A DNA stretch of 47,849 bases. It comes from Methylobacterium sp. (GTDB lineage: Bacteria > Pseudomonadota > Alphaproteobacteria > Rhizobiales > Beijerinckiaceae). A program made the position numbers and the translations under genes. Positions 16,595 to 25,633 of this stretch are shown here, in pieces. Numbering within the stretch: the stretch's first letter is position 1; every line of letters begins with the position of its first letter. Below the pieces are notes generated by a model, which did not search any database, was not told the DNA's origin, and saw nothing but the letters and a program-made list of their open reading frames with translations. The DNA lies in the NCBI GenBank assembly GCA_013823325.1, contig PNLY01000036.1:1-47849 (forward strand), in the 5' to 3' direction.

Positions 16595-17388
16595 CGAGCG
16601 AGATCACACGACGCGACTGGACGGGCCTGGCGGCGGCCGGCGCACTATCCGGGCTCCTCGCCGGACTGCCGCAGGCCGCGCTTGCCCAGCCCGCTGGAAC
16701 GAGCGTCCCCCGGATCGCGATGGTGGTGCATCCCGACATGGTGATGCTCGATCTGATCGGGCCGCTGACCGTGTTCTCATTGCTGCGGGCGGAATTGCAT
16801 CTGGTCTGGAAGGACCGGCAGCCGGTCGCGACTGATCTCGGGCTGCCGGTCACGCCGAGTGCCAGCTATGCCGACTGTCCCGCCGATCTCGACGTGCTGT
16901 TCATACCGGGCGGGCTGAAGGGTAGCGTCGCTCTGATGGAGGATGCTGAGACGCTCGCCTTCCTCGCCGATCGCGGCGCCCGCGCCCGCTATGTCACCGC
17001 GGTCTGCACGGGTTCGCTGGTGCTCGGCGCCGCCGGGCTGCTGAAGGGCTATCGCGCCACCGGCCACTGGTATGTTCGCGACCTGCTGGCAGCGATGGGC
17101 GCGAGCGTCGAGCGCAGCCGCGTCGTCAGCGACCGCAACCGCATCACCGGCGGCGGCGTTACCGCCGGCATCGATTTCGGCCTCACGGTCGCCGCCAAGC
17201 TGCGCGACGAGGAGACGGCGCGCCTGATCCAGCTCGTGCTGGAATATGATCCGCAGCCGCCTTTCGATGCCGGCTCGCCCGAACGGGCCGGCGCCAAGCT
17301 CACCAACGACGTACTGGCACGGCGCAAGCCCCTGATCGACGCCGCCCGGCGCAATGCCGAACTCGCCAAGACCCGCCTCTCCCTTTGA
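16591..17388 (+). CDS. DJ-1/PfpI-family isonitrile hydratase-like protein with Tat signal
   Basis: 265-residue protein starting at GTG 16591 in a GTGA overlap with the upstream gene. The N-terminus MTSEITRRDWTGLAAAGALSG followed by AALAQ looks like a Tat signal peptide. The body matches the isocyanide (isonitrile) hydratase subgroup closely as I remember it: LDLIGPL (Asp54), YADCPADLDVLFIPGG, RYVTAVCTGSLVLGAAGLLKG with nucleophile Cys139 and Thr140, and TGGGVTAGIDFGL. Known members are cytosolic and convert isonitriles to N-formamides. An exported version between YcnJ-like and PCuAC genes suggests a copper-related substrate. The GlxA-type regulators share this fold, but no AraC domain is present here. 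Confidence 0.85.
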   Translation: MTSEITRRDWTGLAAAGALSGLLAGLPQAALAQPAGTSVPRIAMVVHPDMVMLDLIGPLTVFSLLRAELHLVWKDRQPVATDLGLPVTPSASYADCPADLDVLFIPGGLKGSVALMEDAETLAFLADRGARARYVTAVCTGSLVLGAAGLLKGYRATGHWYVRDLLAAMGASVERSRVVSDRNRITGGGVTAGIDFGLTVAAKLRDEETARLIQLVLEYDPQPPFDAGSPERAGAKLTNDVLARRKPLIDAARRNAELAKTRLSL

Positions 17389-17407
17389 TCACGCAAGGAG
17401 CCTCGAC

Positions 17408-17887
17408 ATGATCAAACTTCGCCTCACCCTCGCCGCCGCAGCCCTCGCGCTGAGCGGCGGTATCGCCACGGCCCACGACTACACGGCCGGCCCGCTCAAG
17501 ATCGAGCAGCCCTGGACGCGCGCGACCCCGGCCGGTGCCAAGGTCGCCGGCGGCTATGTCGCGGTCACCAACACCGGAGCTGCGCCCGACCGCCTGCTCG
17601 GCGGCAGCAGCGAGATCGCCGGCAAGGTCGAAATCCACGAGATGGCGATGAACAACGGCGTGATGACCATGCGCGGCCTGCCGGATGGCGTCGAGCTCAA
17701 GCCCGGCGCCAAGCTCGAGCTCAAGCCCGGCGGCTACCACATCATGTTCATGGACCTGAAGCGCCAGCTCAAGGAGGGCGAAAAGATCAAGGGCACGCTG
17801 ACCTTCGAAAAGGCCGGAGCGGTCCCGGTCGAGTTCTCGGTGCAGTCGGTCGGCGCCCGCGCGCCGGCCGAAGCTCACAAGCACTGA
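17408..17887 (+). CDS. PCuAC-type periplasmic copper chaperone
   Basis: 159-residue exported protein with signal peptide ending near TAHA/TAH (residues 21-23). The copper site follows the PCuAC pattern: His77 (HEM), Met88, and HIM (His111, Met113). PCuAC proteins hold Cu(I) in the periplasm and deliver it to cytochrome oxidase directly or with SCO; an SCO gene lies at 4.7 kb. The tail HKH may bind additional copper. A ribosome site (AAGGAG, 17395-17400) precedes the ATG, 19 bp after the isonitrile-hydratase-like gene. It is the last gene of the copper operon and is followed by a strong terminator. Confidence 0.93.
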   Translation: MIKLRLTLAAAALALSGGIATAHDYTAGPLKIEQPWTRATPAGAKVAGGYVAVTNTGAAPDRLLGGSSEIAGKVEIHEMAMNNGVMTMRGLPDGVELKPGAKLELKPGGYHIMFMDLKRQLKEGEKIKGTLTFEKAGAVPVEFSVQSVGARAPAEAHKH

Positions 17888-17915
17888 CCGCAGCCGGAAG
17901 CCGCGGAATCGAGAT

Positions 17916-17947
17916 GGCCGCCGGGTGCAAAACCCGGCGGCCTTTTT
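17916..17947 (+). terminator. Rho-independent terminator of the copper operon
   Basis: Perfect 11-bp GC-rich stem GGCCGCCGGGT (17916-17926) / ACCCGGCGGCC (17932-17942) with a 5-nt loop GCAAA, followed directly by TTTTT (17943-17947). It lies 28 bp after the PCuAC stop codon and marks the end of the operon. Confidence 0.93.
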
Positions 17948-17984
17948 CATGCGCGCTTGACGATCTCAGCGTCGAGAAGTACGG

Positions 17985-18020
17985 TCCATATTAGAAAACA
18001 AATGATCCATAATATGGATC
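17985..18020 (+). promoter_or_regulatory. Palindromic operator upstream of the sugar-acid operon
   Basis: GATCCATAATATGGATC (18004-18020) is a perfect 17-bp palindrome. The half-site TCCATA also occurs at 17985-17990, exactly 21 bp (two helical turns) upstream of the same half-site at 18006. A possible promoter TTGACG (17957-17962), 17-bp spacer, TACGGT (17980-17985) lies just upstream, so binding would block transcription. The operon encodes one DNA-binding protein, the IclR-lactonase fusion, making it the likely ligand; the size and symmetry fit IclR-family sites. A GntR-type repressor encoded elsewhere cannot be excluded. Confidence 0.65.
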
Positions 18021-18035
18021 GATAGGAGGAACGCA

Positions 18036-18962
18036 GTGCTGCAGGGCATGCTCCCGGTGTTGCCGACGCCGTTCACCGAGTCTGGCGCCGTCGATCCCGA
18101 CGCGATGGCGGGGATCGTCGACTTTGCTGTCGCCAGCGGCGTCGACGGGTTGGTGTTCCCGGGCTTCGCCAGCGAGGTCGACGAGCTTTCGGCAGCAGAG
18201 CGGACAGCGCTGCTCAAGGTCGTGGTCAATCGTATCGCCGGACGCGTGCCGATCGTCGCCGGCGCGAGCGCGCCGACTGCGATCGAGGCGATCTCGCATT
18301 GCCGCGAGGCGCTCGCCAATGGCATCCGCCATGTGATGATCCAGGCGCCGAAGAGCGTCGGCACGACGACGGAAGCAGTCTCGGCCTTCTATGGCGAGAT
18401 CGCCGCGGCCGTGGCGGGCATCGAGATCGTGCTGCAGAACGCGCCGGCGCCGCGCGGCTCCGACCTCAAGCCCGAGGCGATCCTGCAAATCGTCCGCGAC
18501 AATCCGGCGATCACCTATGTCAAGGAGGAGACGCTGCCGTCGGGCCTCGCCATCTCGGCGATCGCCGCAGGCAAGCCGGCGCATCTGAAGGGCGTGATCG
18601 GCGGCGGGGGCGCGCGCTACCTGATCGACGAATACAACCGCGGTGCCTGCGGCGCGATGCCGGCGGTCGAGCTCGCCGACATCCATGTCGCGATGGACCG
18701 GGCCTATCGCGCCGGCGACATCGCCCGCGCGCGCGATCTCTATATGCGCACGCTGCCGCTGCTGGTGATCCAGTTCAATTTCCGCATGGCCTTCACCAAG
18801 CATGTGCTGACGCGGCGCGGGGTCATGACCAATCAGGTCGTGCGGGCGAAGGTGCCGCCGATGGACGCGCTCGATGTCGCCGAGATCGACGCCTGGCTCG
18901 ACGCCTGCGCCGACCTCATGACGGCCGAGCCGCGCCAGCCCAAGCTCGGCGGAGGCGCGTGA
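18036..18962 (+). CDS. Dihydrodipicolinate synthase family lyase (sugar-acid aldolase/dehydratase)
   Basis: 308-residue class I aldolase-fold protein; GTG start at 18036 with AGGAGGA (18024-18030). The Schiff-base lysine is in TYVKEET (Lys163). Two otherwise conserved features of the family differ: the GTTGE-type carboxylate loop reads GFASEVDE (about 43-50), and the catalytic tyrosine of the YNxP motif appears replaced by Gln134 (LQNAPAP). It may act on a 2-keto-3-deoxy sugar acid produced by the next gene's dehydratase. A TGATG 1-nt overlap joins it to that gene. First gene of the operon; the exact reaction is unknown. Confidence 0.85.
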   Translation: MLQGMLPVLPTPFTESGAVDPDAMAGIVDFAVASGVDGLVFPGFASEVDELSAAERTALLKVVVNRIAGRVPIVAGASAPTAIEAISHCREALANGIRHVMIQAPKSVGTTTEAVSAFYGEIAAAVAGIEIVLQNAPAPRGSDLKPEAILQIVRDNPAITYVKEETLPSGLAISAIAAGKPAHLKGVIGGGGARYLIDEYNRGACGAMPAVELADIHVAMDRAYRAGDIARARDLYMRTLPLLVIQFNFRMAFTKHVLTRRGVMTNQVVRAKVPPMDALDVAEIDAWLDACADLMTAEPRQPKLGGGA

Positions 18963-20131
18963 TGGCCGAGCGCGTCGCCCGCGTCGAGGTCTTCTCGATC
19001 ACCATCCCGCGCGAGACGCCCTATCTCGGCGCGCTGCGCGAGGGCGAGCGCATCAACGATCACGGCTACATCGTCCGCAAGGGCAACCGCACGGTCTATC
19101 CGACGGTCGATCGCACCGTGGTCGTCCGGATCGAGACGGCCAATGGCGCGGTCGGCTGGGGCGAGACTTATGGCATCGTCGCGCCGGGCGCCGCGATGGC
19201 GATCATCGACGATTTGCTCGGCCCCTTCGTCGTCGGGCGCGACCCGCGCGACGTCGGCGTCATCCATGACGATCTCTACGACCTGATGCGGGTGCGCGGC
19301 TATACTGGCGGATTCTATCTCGACGCGCTCGCCGCGATCGACATCGCCCTCTGGGACCTCTGCGGCAAGCTCTCCGGCCTGCCTCTGGTCAAGCTGCTCG
19401 GCGGGCAGAAGCATGAACATTTGCCGGCTTACATTTCTGGCCTGCCGAAGCCGACGCGGGCTGAGCGAGCCGAGTTCGCCGCAGAATGGCAGGCAAGGGG
19501 CTTCGACAGCTTCAAGTTCGCCGCCCCTGTCGCCGATGACGGCAATGTCGCGGAGATCAGGACGCTGCGCGAGCGGCTGGGCCCGCAAGCTCGCATCGCT
19601 TGCGACATGCACTGGGTCCATACCGGCGAGGAGGCCGTCGCGGCGATCAGGGCGATGGAGCCGCACGATCTCTGGTTCGCCGAGGCGCCGGTGAAGCCGG
19701 AGGATCTCGACGGCCTCGCCCATGTGGCGTCCAAGGTCTCGACACCGGTCGCGGCCGGCGAGGAATGGCGCACCGTCTACGACCTCGTGCCGCGCGCCGC
19801 CCGGCGCGCCTGCGCGATCGTGCAGCCGGAGATGGGCCATAAGGGCGTCACCGAGTTCATGCGCATCGGCCTCTATGCGCAGGCACATCACCTTAGGGTC
19901 ATTCCGCACGCCACGATCGGCATCGGCCTCTTCCTGGCGGCGAGCCTGCATGCGTCATCGGCGCTCGCGGCGGTCGAATGCCACGAATTCCAGCATTCGA
20001 TCTTCGAGCCGAACCGGCGGCTGCTCCAGGGCGACATGGATTGCAGCGAGGGCTTCTACCGTTTGCCGAGCGGCCCCGGCCTCGGGGTCGAGCCATCGAA
20101 GGAAGCGCTCAAGCTGCTGAAGCGGCTCTAG
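18962..20131 (+). CDS. Enolase-superfamily sugar-acid dehydratase (galactonate-dehydratase-like active site)
   Basis: 389-residue mandelate racemase/muconate lactonising family protein, start ATG 18962 overlapping the upstream stop (TGATG). Mg ligands: Asp215 (ACDMHWVH), Glu241 (WFAEAPV), Glu267 (AAGEEWR). The base motif is K185-F-A rather than KxK, while His217 in D-M-H and His316 (IPHATIGIG) are present; a DxH plus a distal His is what I recall for D-galactonate and mannonate dehydratases. The Asp partner of the distal His appears as Glu (QPEMGH). So dehydration of an aldonate or aldarate to a 2-keto-3-deoxy acid is likely; the stereochemistry cannot be read. In operon with an ABC sugar importer. 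Confidence 0.85.
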   Translation: MAERVARVEVFSITIPRETPYLGALREGERINDHGYIVRKGNRTVYPTVDRTVVVRIETANGAVGWGETYGIVAPGAAMAIIDDLLGPFVVGRDPRDVGVIHDDLYDLMRVRGYTGGFYLDALAAIDIALWDLCGKLSGLPLVKLLGGQKHEHLPAYISGLPKPTRAERAEFAAEWQARGFDSFKFAAPVADDGNVAEIRTLRERLGPQARIACDMHWVHTGEEAVAAIRAMEPHDLWFAEAPVKPEDLDGLAHVASKVSTPVAAGEEWRTVYDLVPRAARRACAIVQPEMGHKGVTEFMRIGLYAQAHHLRVIPHATIGIGLFLAASLHASSALAAVECHEFQHSIFEPNRRLLQGDMDCSEGFYRLPSGPGLGVEPSKEALKLLKRL

Positions 20132-20159
20132 CGACAGAAAACCAAGGGAGGAGGAGACC

Positions 20160-21431
20160 ATGACGAGGACAAGGCTTGCAATCTCCGCGGCTGCGCTCGC
20201 GCTCGCCGCCGGCTTTCTCCCCGGCGCCGCATGGGCGCAGGGCAAGGTGCTGAAGTTCGTCTCCTGGCAGAAGGACGAGCGCGGCGTCGGCGACTGGTGG
20301 GGCTCGGTGATCAAGGAGTTCGAGGCGACCCATCCCGGCGTCAAGATCGAGTGGACCAAGGTCGAGCGCGGCGCCTATGCCGACACGATGACGACGCTGT
20401 TCGCCGGCGGCAAGCCGCCGGATATCGTCCACCTCGCCTCCTTCGAGTTCCAGAAATTCGCCGATAATGGCTGGCTGGAGCCGCTCGATCCTTACATCAA
20501 GGAGGCGAAATTCGACCTCAAAGGCTGGGCCGGGCAGGACACCTGCACCTGGAACAAGCAGACCGTCTGCACGATGATGCTCTATTTCGGCTACATCTTC
20601 GCCTACAACGAAGACCTGCTGAAGAAAGAGGGTCTTTCGGTCCCGAAGACCTATGCCGAATTCCTCGCCGCAGCACAGAAGCTGACCAAGGACCTCAACG
20701 GCGACGGCATCACCGACCAGTTCGGCACCGGCCACGAGACCAAGGGCGGCGGCGGCCAGTATATGAGCGAGATGATGAACTACACGCTCGATGCCGGCGG
20801 GCGCTGGACCAACGATGCCGGCAAGGTGACGATCAACACGCCCGAGATGATCGAGGGCCTGTCGCGCTGGAAGACCATCGTCAAGACCAGCCTGACCCCA
20901 CGCGACCTGCCGGCCGGCGAGGTCCGCCAGATGTTCGCCGACGGCAAGATCGCGATGAAGATGGACGGGCCCTGGCTCTACCCGATCATCCAGAAGGGCA
21001 AGGCCAAGGACCAGATCAAGCTCGGCATGGTGCCGTTCAAGCCGCCGGTCGGCGGCTCCTCCAACGTGCTCGGCATCGCTGCCGACGCGCCCAAGGAGAA
21101 CAAGAAGCTGGTCTGGGACTTCATCGCGCTCGCGACCTCCGACAAGTTCCAGTCGAGCTATGCGACGCTGGGCGCCTCGCCGCCGCCCAGCCCACGCGCC
21201 GACACCTCGGCCGCCGCCAAGGACACGCCGCATTTCGACCTGCTGGTGCAGGCGACCAAGGCGGCCGCCGACGCCAAGGTCGACCGCATCCCGAAGGGGC
21301 TGGAGCTGCAGTTCAACGAGTTCGCCAAGATGGTCATGGAAGAGTCCCAGCGCATGATCATCCAGGACCTCGACCCGAAGGTCGTCGCGGCGACCATGCA
21401 GGCCAAGGCCGAGGCACTGCAGAAGCAGTAA
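20160..21431 (+). CDS. ABC transporter extracellular solute-binding protein (MalE/UgpB class)
   Basis: 423-residue periplasmic binding protein with a signal peptide ending ...GAAWA-QG (about residue 26). The family-1 solute-binding fold is seen in GKVLKFVSWQKDERG, FEATHPGVKIEWTKVE, ADTMTTLFAGGKPPDIV and IAMKMDGPWLYP. A strong ribosome site (GGGAGGAGG) starts just upstream at 20146. It supplies a carbohydrate or sugar acid to the two permeases and ATPase that follow. A palindromic repeat sits right after its stop codon, separating it from the permease gene. Confidence 0.92.
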   Translation: MTRTRLAISAAALALAAGFLPGAAWAQGKVLKFVSWQKDERGVGDWWGSVIKEFEATHPGVKIEWTKVERGAYADTMTTLFAGGKPPDIVHLASFEFQKFADNGWLEPLDPYIKEAKFDLKGWAGQDTCTWNKQTVCTMMLYFGYIFAYNEDLLKKEGLSVPKTYAEFLAAAQKLTKDLNGDGITDQFGTGHETKGGGGQYMSEMMNYTLDAGGRWTNDAGKVTINTPEMIEGLSRWKTIVKTSLTPRDLPAGEVRQMFADGKIAMKMDGPWLYPIIQKGKAKDQIKLGMVPFKPPVGGSSNVLGIAADAPKENKKLVWDFIALATSDKFQSSYATLGASPPPSPRADTSAAAKDTPHFDLLVQATKAAADAKVDRIPKGLELQFNEFAKMVMEESQRMIIQDLDPKVVAATMQAKAEALQKQ

Positions 21432-21435
21432 GTGC

Positions 21436-21583
21436 CTTCCCTTCTCCCCTTGCGGGAGAAGGTGGCTCGGCGAAGCCGAGACGGATGAGGGGTCGCGGTG
21501 CGTCTGCCGGCTAGCGCAGCGATCGCCAACCGGAAAGCTCGCGCGACCCCTCACCCCAGCCCTCTCCCGCAAGGGGAGAGGGG
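21436..21583. repeat. Palindromic repeat (family B copy 1) between binding-protein and permease genes
   Basis: CTCCCCTTGCGGGAG (21444-21458) is perfectly complementary to CTCCCGCAAGGGGAG (21564-21578), and GAGGGGTCGCG (near 21487) pairs with CGCGACCCCTC (21542-21552). Each outer arm is also nearly self-complementary. The element lies inside the operon, straight after the solute-binding protein gene. A related copy is at 37629-37774 with the same AGAAGGTGG and CGGATGAGG words, again 3' of a binding-protein gene. Confidence 0.88.
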
Positions 21584-21621
21584 ATCTGTCGCGGAACGCG
21601 CGCCCAAACTGGAAGCGGACC

Positions 21622-22527
21622 ATGCCCCGATCAGCCTTCCTCGATCTCGCCCGCCCGAGCCGGCGGCATTGGCTCGGCTATCTGCTGCTGGCGCCGGCGG
21701 TGCTGCTGATCGCGCTGATCATCGTCTACCCTCTGTTCGTCTCGGTCGATCTCTCCTTCCAGAACGTCAACATCGCCCGGCTCGACCAGCCGCGCCGGCC
21801 CTTCACCACCGCCAATTACGAGCGGCTCTTCGCCTCCGAGGAGTTCTGGTACGCCTGCTGGGTGACTTTCAAGCTGGTCACCATCGTCTCGTTCTTCTGC
21901 TTCCTGCTCGGCCTCGGCACGGCGCTGCTGGTCAACAACCGCTTCAAGGGCCAGGCGCTGGCGCGTCTGCTCGTCGCCCTGCCCTGGGCGATCCCAGAAG
22001 TGATCGCGGTGGTGATCTTCGCCTGGCTGTTCGATTCCTCCTTCGGGCTGATGAACTGGCTCTTCATCAGGCTCGGCCTGGTCGACCAGACGATCAACTG
22101 GTTCTCTTCGCCCGACGCCGCCTTCGCCGTGGTCTGCACGGTGATGGTCTGGAAGGGCTATCCCTTCGTCTCGATCATGATGCTGGCCGGGCTGCAGTCG
22201 ATCCCGGAGGATTTCTACAACGCCGCCAAGGTCGACGGCGCCCGCGCTTGGCAGCGCCTCCTCTACATCACCATCCCCTCGCTGATGCCGGTGATCGGCG
22301 TCACCCTCGTGCTGGTGATGCTCTGGGTCTTCCGCGACTTCTCGATCATCTACGTGCTGACCGGCGGCGGGCCGCTGAAGGCGACGCAGAGCCTCTCGAT
22401 CATGACCTACGAGCAGGCCTTCGGCTTCTTCAAGATGGGCTACGCCTCGGCCATCGGCGTCATCACCCTGATCGTCTGCGTGATCGCGAGCCGGCTGATG
22501 ATCGCCCGCGCGCCGGACAATATCTGA
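21622..22527 (+). CDS. ABC sugar permease, MalF type
   Basis: 301-residue inner-membrane permease with six predicted membrane segments. The cytoplasmic EAA loop (about 195-225) reads ... IPEDFYNAAKVDGARAWQRLLYITIPSLMP, the contact site for the ATPase. N-terminal RPSRRHWLGYLLLAPAVLLIALIIVYPLF is typical for MalF/UgpA permeases. It pairs with the MalG-type permease that follows after a 163-bp repeat-bearing gap. Confidence 0.93.
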   Translation: MPRSAFLDLARPSRRHWLGYLLLAPAVLLIALIIVYPLFVSVDLSFQNVNIARLDQPRRPFTTANYERLFASEEFWYACWVTFKLVTIVSFFCFLLGLGTALLVNNRFKGQALARLLVALPWAIPEVIAVVIFAWLFDSSFGLMNWLFIRLGLVDQTINWFSSPDAAFAVVCTVMVWKGYPFVSIMMLAGLQSIPEDFYNAAKVDGARAWQRLLYITIPSLMPVIGVTLVLVMLWVFRDFSIIYVLTGGGPLKATQSLSIMTYEQAFGFFKMGYASAIGVITLIVCVIASRLMIARAPDNI

Positions 22528-22559
22528 GGAGGCGGGAGATGGTTCACTTCACTACCGCC

Positions 22560-22664
22560 GTCGTCCCGGGCGACCAAAGGGAGACCCGGGACCCATTCCT
22601 GAACTTCTTTTGGAAAGGCTCCGGAATGGATCCCGGGTCTTCGCTTTGCTCCGCCCGGGATGAC
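22560..22664. repeat. Palindromic repeat (family C) between the two permease genes
   Basis: Outer arms GTCGTCCCGGGCG (22560-22572) and CGCCCGGGATGAC (22652-22664) pair with one mismatch. Inner arms AGACCCGGGACCCATTCC (22583-22600) and GGAATGGATCCCGGGTCT (22623-22640) also pair with one mismatch. The element splits two permease genes that are normally adjacent. Its sequence is unlike families A and B. I recall similar intergenic elements in related genera but could not check. Confidence 0.8.
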
Positions 22665-22690
22665 CGTGCGGGCGAGATGAAGGTGCAACA

Positions 22691-23521
22691 ATGAGACGCC
22701 GCTCGCTGCGCACTATTGCCCTCTATGCCGGCGTCGCCTTGACCTGCGCCATTCTGGTCTTCCCGATCTACTGGCTCGTCGTCACCGCGCTCTCCGAGCC
22801 AAGCCAGCTTCGGCAATTGCCGCCGAGCTTCTGGCCAGCCGAGCCGCGTTGGGGCGTGTTCGGGCAGATCATGGCCGAGCGGCCGATCCTGCTCTGGCTC
22901 GGCAACTCGGCCCTGGCGGCGACCGGGGCCGTCGCGATCTCGATGGTCGTCTCGGTGCTCGCCGGCTACAGCCTGTCGCGCTTCAGGGTGCGCGGCGGCC
23001 AGTCGCTCGGGCTGTTCATCCTGACCGCCAAGATGCTGCCGGCGACGCTGCTGGTGATCCCGCTCTTCGGCATCTTCCGCAATCTCGAGCTGATCGGCAG
23101 CCTGTGGTCGATCATCCTCGCCCACGCCACGCTGATCATCCCGTTCACGACCTGGATGCTGAAGGGCTATTTCGACACGATCCCGCGCGAGCTCGAGCAG
23201 GCGGCGATGGTCGATGGCTGCTCGCCGCTCGGCGCCATGGTCCGGGTGATCCTGCCGGTCTCGGCGCCGGGGCTGGCGGCCACCGCGCTCTACGGCTTCG
23301 TGCTGTCCTGGTCGGACTATGCCTATGCCCGCACCTTCCTGACCAACGCCCAGGACAACTGGACCGCCAATCTCGGCATCACCACGATGAAGGGCGAGTA
23401 CATCTCGAACTGGAGCGACATTTCCGCCGCCTCCATCCTCGTCGCCCTGCCGATCCTCGCGATCTACCTCTTCCTCGAACGCTATCTCGTCGGCGGCCTG
23501 ACGGCCGGGGCCGAGAAGTAA
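22691..23521 (+). CDS. ABC carbohydrate permease, MalG type
   Basis: 276-residue inner-membrane permease, six membrane segments, with the EAA loop IPRELEQAAMVDGCSPLGAMVRVILPVSAPGLAAT at about residues 165-200. It forms the heterodimeric channel with the upstream MalF-type protein. The ribosome site (GAGATGAAGG) lies in the end of the upstream repeat region. The ATPase gene starts 10 bp after its stop codon. Confidence 0.93.
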   Translation: MRRRSLRTIALYAGVALTCAILVFPIYWLVVTALSEPSQLRQLPPSFWPAEPRWGVFGQIMAERPILLWLGNSALAATGAVAISMVVSVLAGYSLSRFRVRGGQSLGLFILTAKMLPATLLVIPLFGIFRNLELIGSLWSIILAHATLIIPFTTWMLKGYFDTIPRELEQAAMVDGCSPLGAMVRVILPVSAPGLAATALYGFVLSWSDYAYARTFLTNAQDNWTANLGITTMKGEYISNWSDISAASILVALPILAIYLFLERYLVGGLTAGAEK

Positions 23522-23531
23522 GAGAACCCGC

Positions 23532-24649
<1,118 letters not shown>

Positions 24650-24653
<4 letters not shown>

Positions 24654-25633
24654 AGACGATCCTGGTCACCGGCAGCGCCGGGCGCGTCGGCTCGCGCGTG
24701 GCGCGGCAACTGCTCGACGCGGGTCACCGCGTCACCGGCTTCGACCTGCGCGCAGGCGGGATCGACCATCCCGCTTATCGCGAGGTGCTCGGCGGCTTCG
24801 ACGACCGCGCCGCCGCAAGGGAGGCCGTGCAATGCGCTGACGCGATCCTGCATCTCGGCGCCTTCATGTCCTGGCTGCCGGCCGACCGCGACAGGCTGTT
24901 CACCGCCAATGTCGAGGGCACGCGCGTGCTGCTGGAGGAAGCTGCTGCCGCCCAGCCGAAGCGCCTCGTCTTCGCCTCCTCCGGCGAGGTCTATCCGGAG
25001 AACGTGCCGGACTATCAGCCGATCGACGAGGACCACCCGCTGAAGCCGCGCTCGCCCTATGGGTTGAGCAAGCTCTTGGGCGAAGAGATCGTGCACTTCT
25101 TCGAGCGGACCAGTGGCGTGCCGGCGACGATCCTGCGGTTTTCGCATACGCAGGATGCGAGCGAACTGCTCGACCCCGGCAGCTTCTTCTCGGGCCCGCG
25201 CTTCTTCCTAAAGCCGAAGATCCGGCAGCAGGAGGGTTTCGGCAATGCCGCCGCCGTCGCGGCGCTACGGGCCATCGACGACGGGAGCGAGGCCTTGGTG
25301 CTGTCGCGCAACGAGGCCGGCCGGCCCTTCCGCATGCATATCACCGATACGCGCGACATGGTCGCCGGCATCCTGCTCGCGCTCACCGACGAGCGCGCCG
25401 CCGGGCGCACCTATAATCTCGGCGCGACCGAACCGGTCGACTTCGCCGCGGCGCTGCCGATGATGGCGCAGTTGACGCGACTGCCGTTGAAGACCATCGA
25501 CCTGCCGGGCGCCGGCGTCTTCTACGAGACGTCGAACGCCAGGATCCGGACCGAACTGGGATTTGAGCCGCAATGGACCTTCGAGCGCATGATCGGCGAG
25601 GCGGCGCAGGCGCGGGCGAAGCGCGCGTCCTGA
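24650..25633 (+). CDS. NAD(P)-dependent epimerase/dehydrogenase, uronate-dehydrogenase-like
   Basis: 327-residue extended SDR protein. The dinucleotide motif TGSAGRVGS is at residues 7-15, and the catalytic YGLSK with upstream SSGEVY is near 121-146. It overlaps the ATPase gene by 4 nt. In an operon with an SMP-30 lactonase domain and an acid-sugar dehydratase, oxidation of a sugar or uronate to a lactone is a reasonable role (uronate dehydrogenases are of this family), but a C4-epimerase cannot be excluded. The last 61 nt overlap the start of the IclR-fusion gene. Confidence 0.8.

Noticed and set aside
18299..18961. N-terminal extension of the dehydratase frame back to 18299
   Set aside because: It runs through the DHDPS-family gene in another frame; the ATG at 18962 begins the family N-terminus and gives a TGATG junction.
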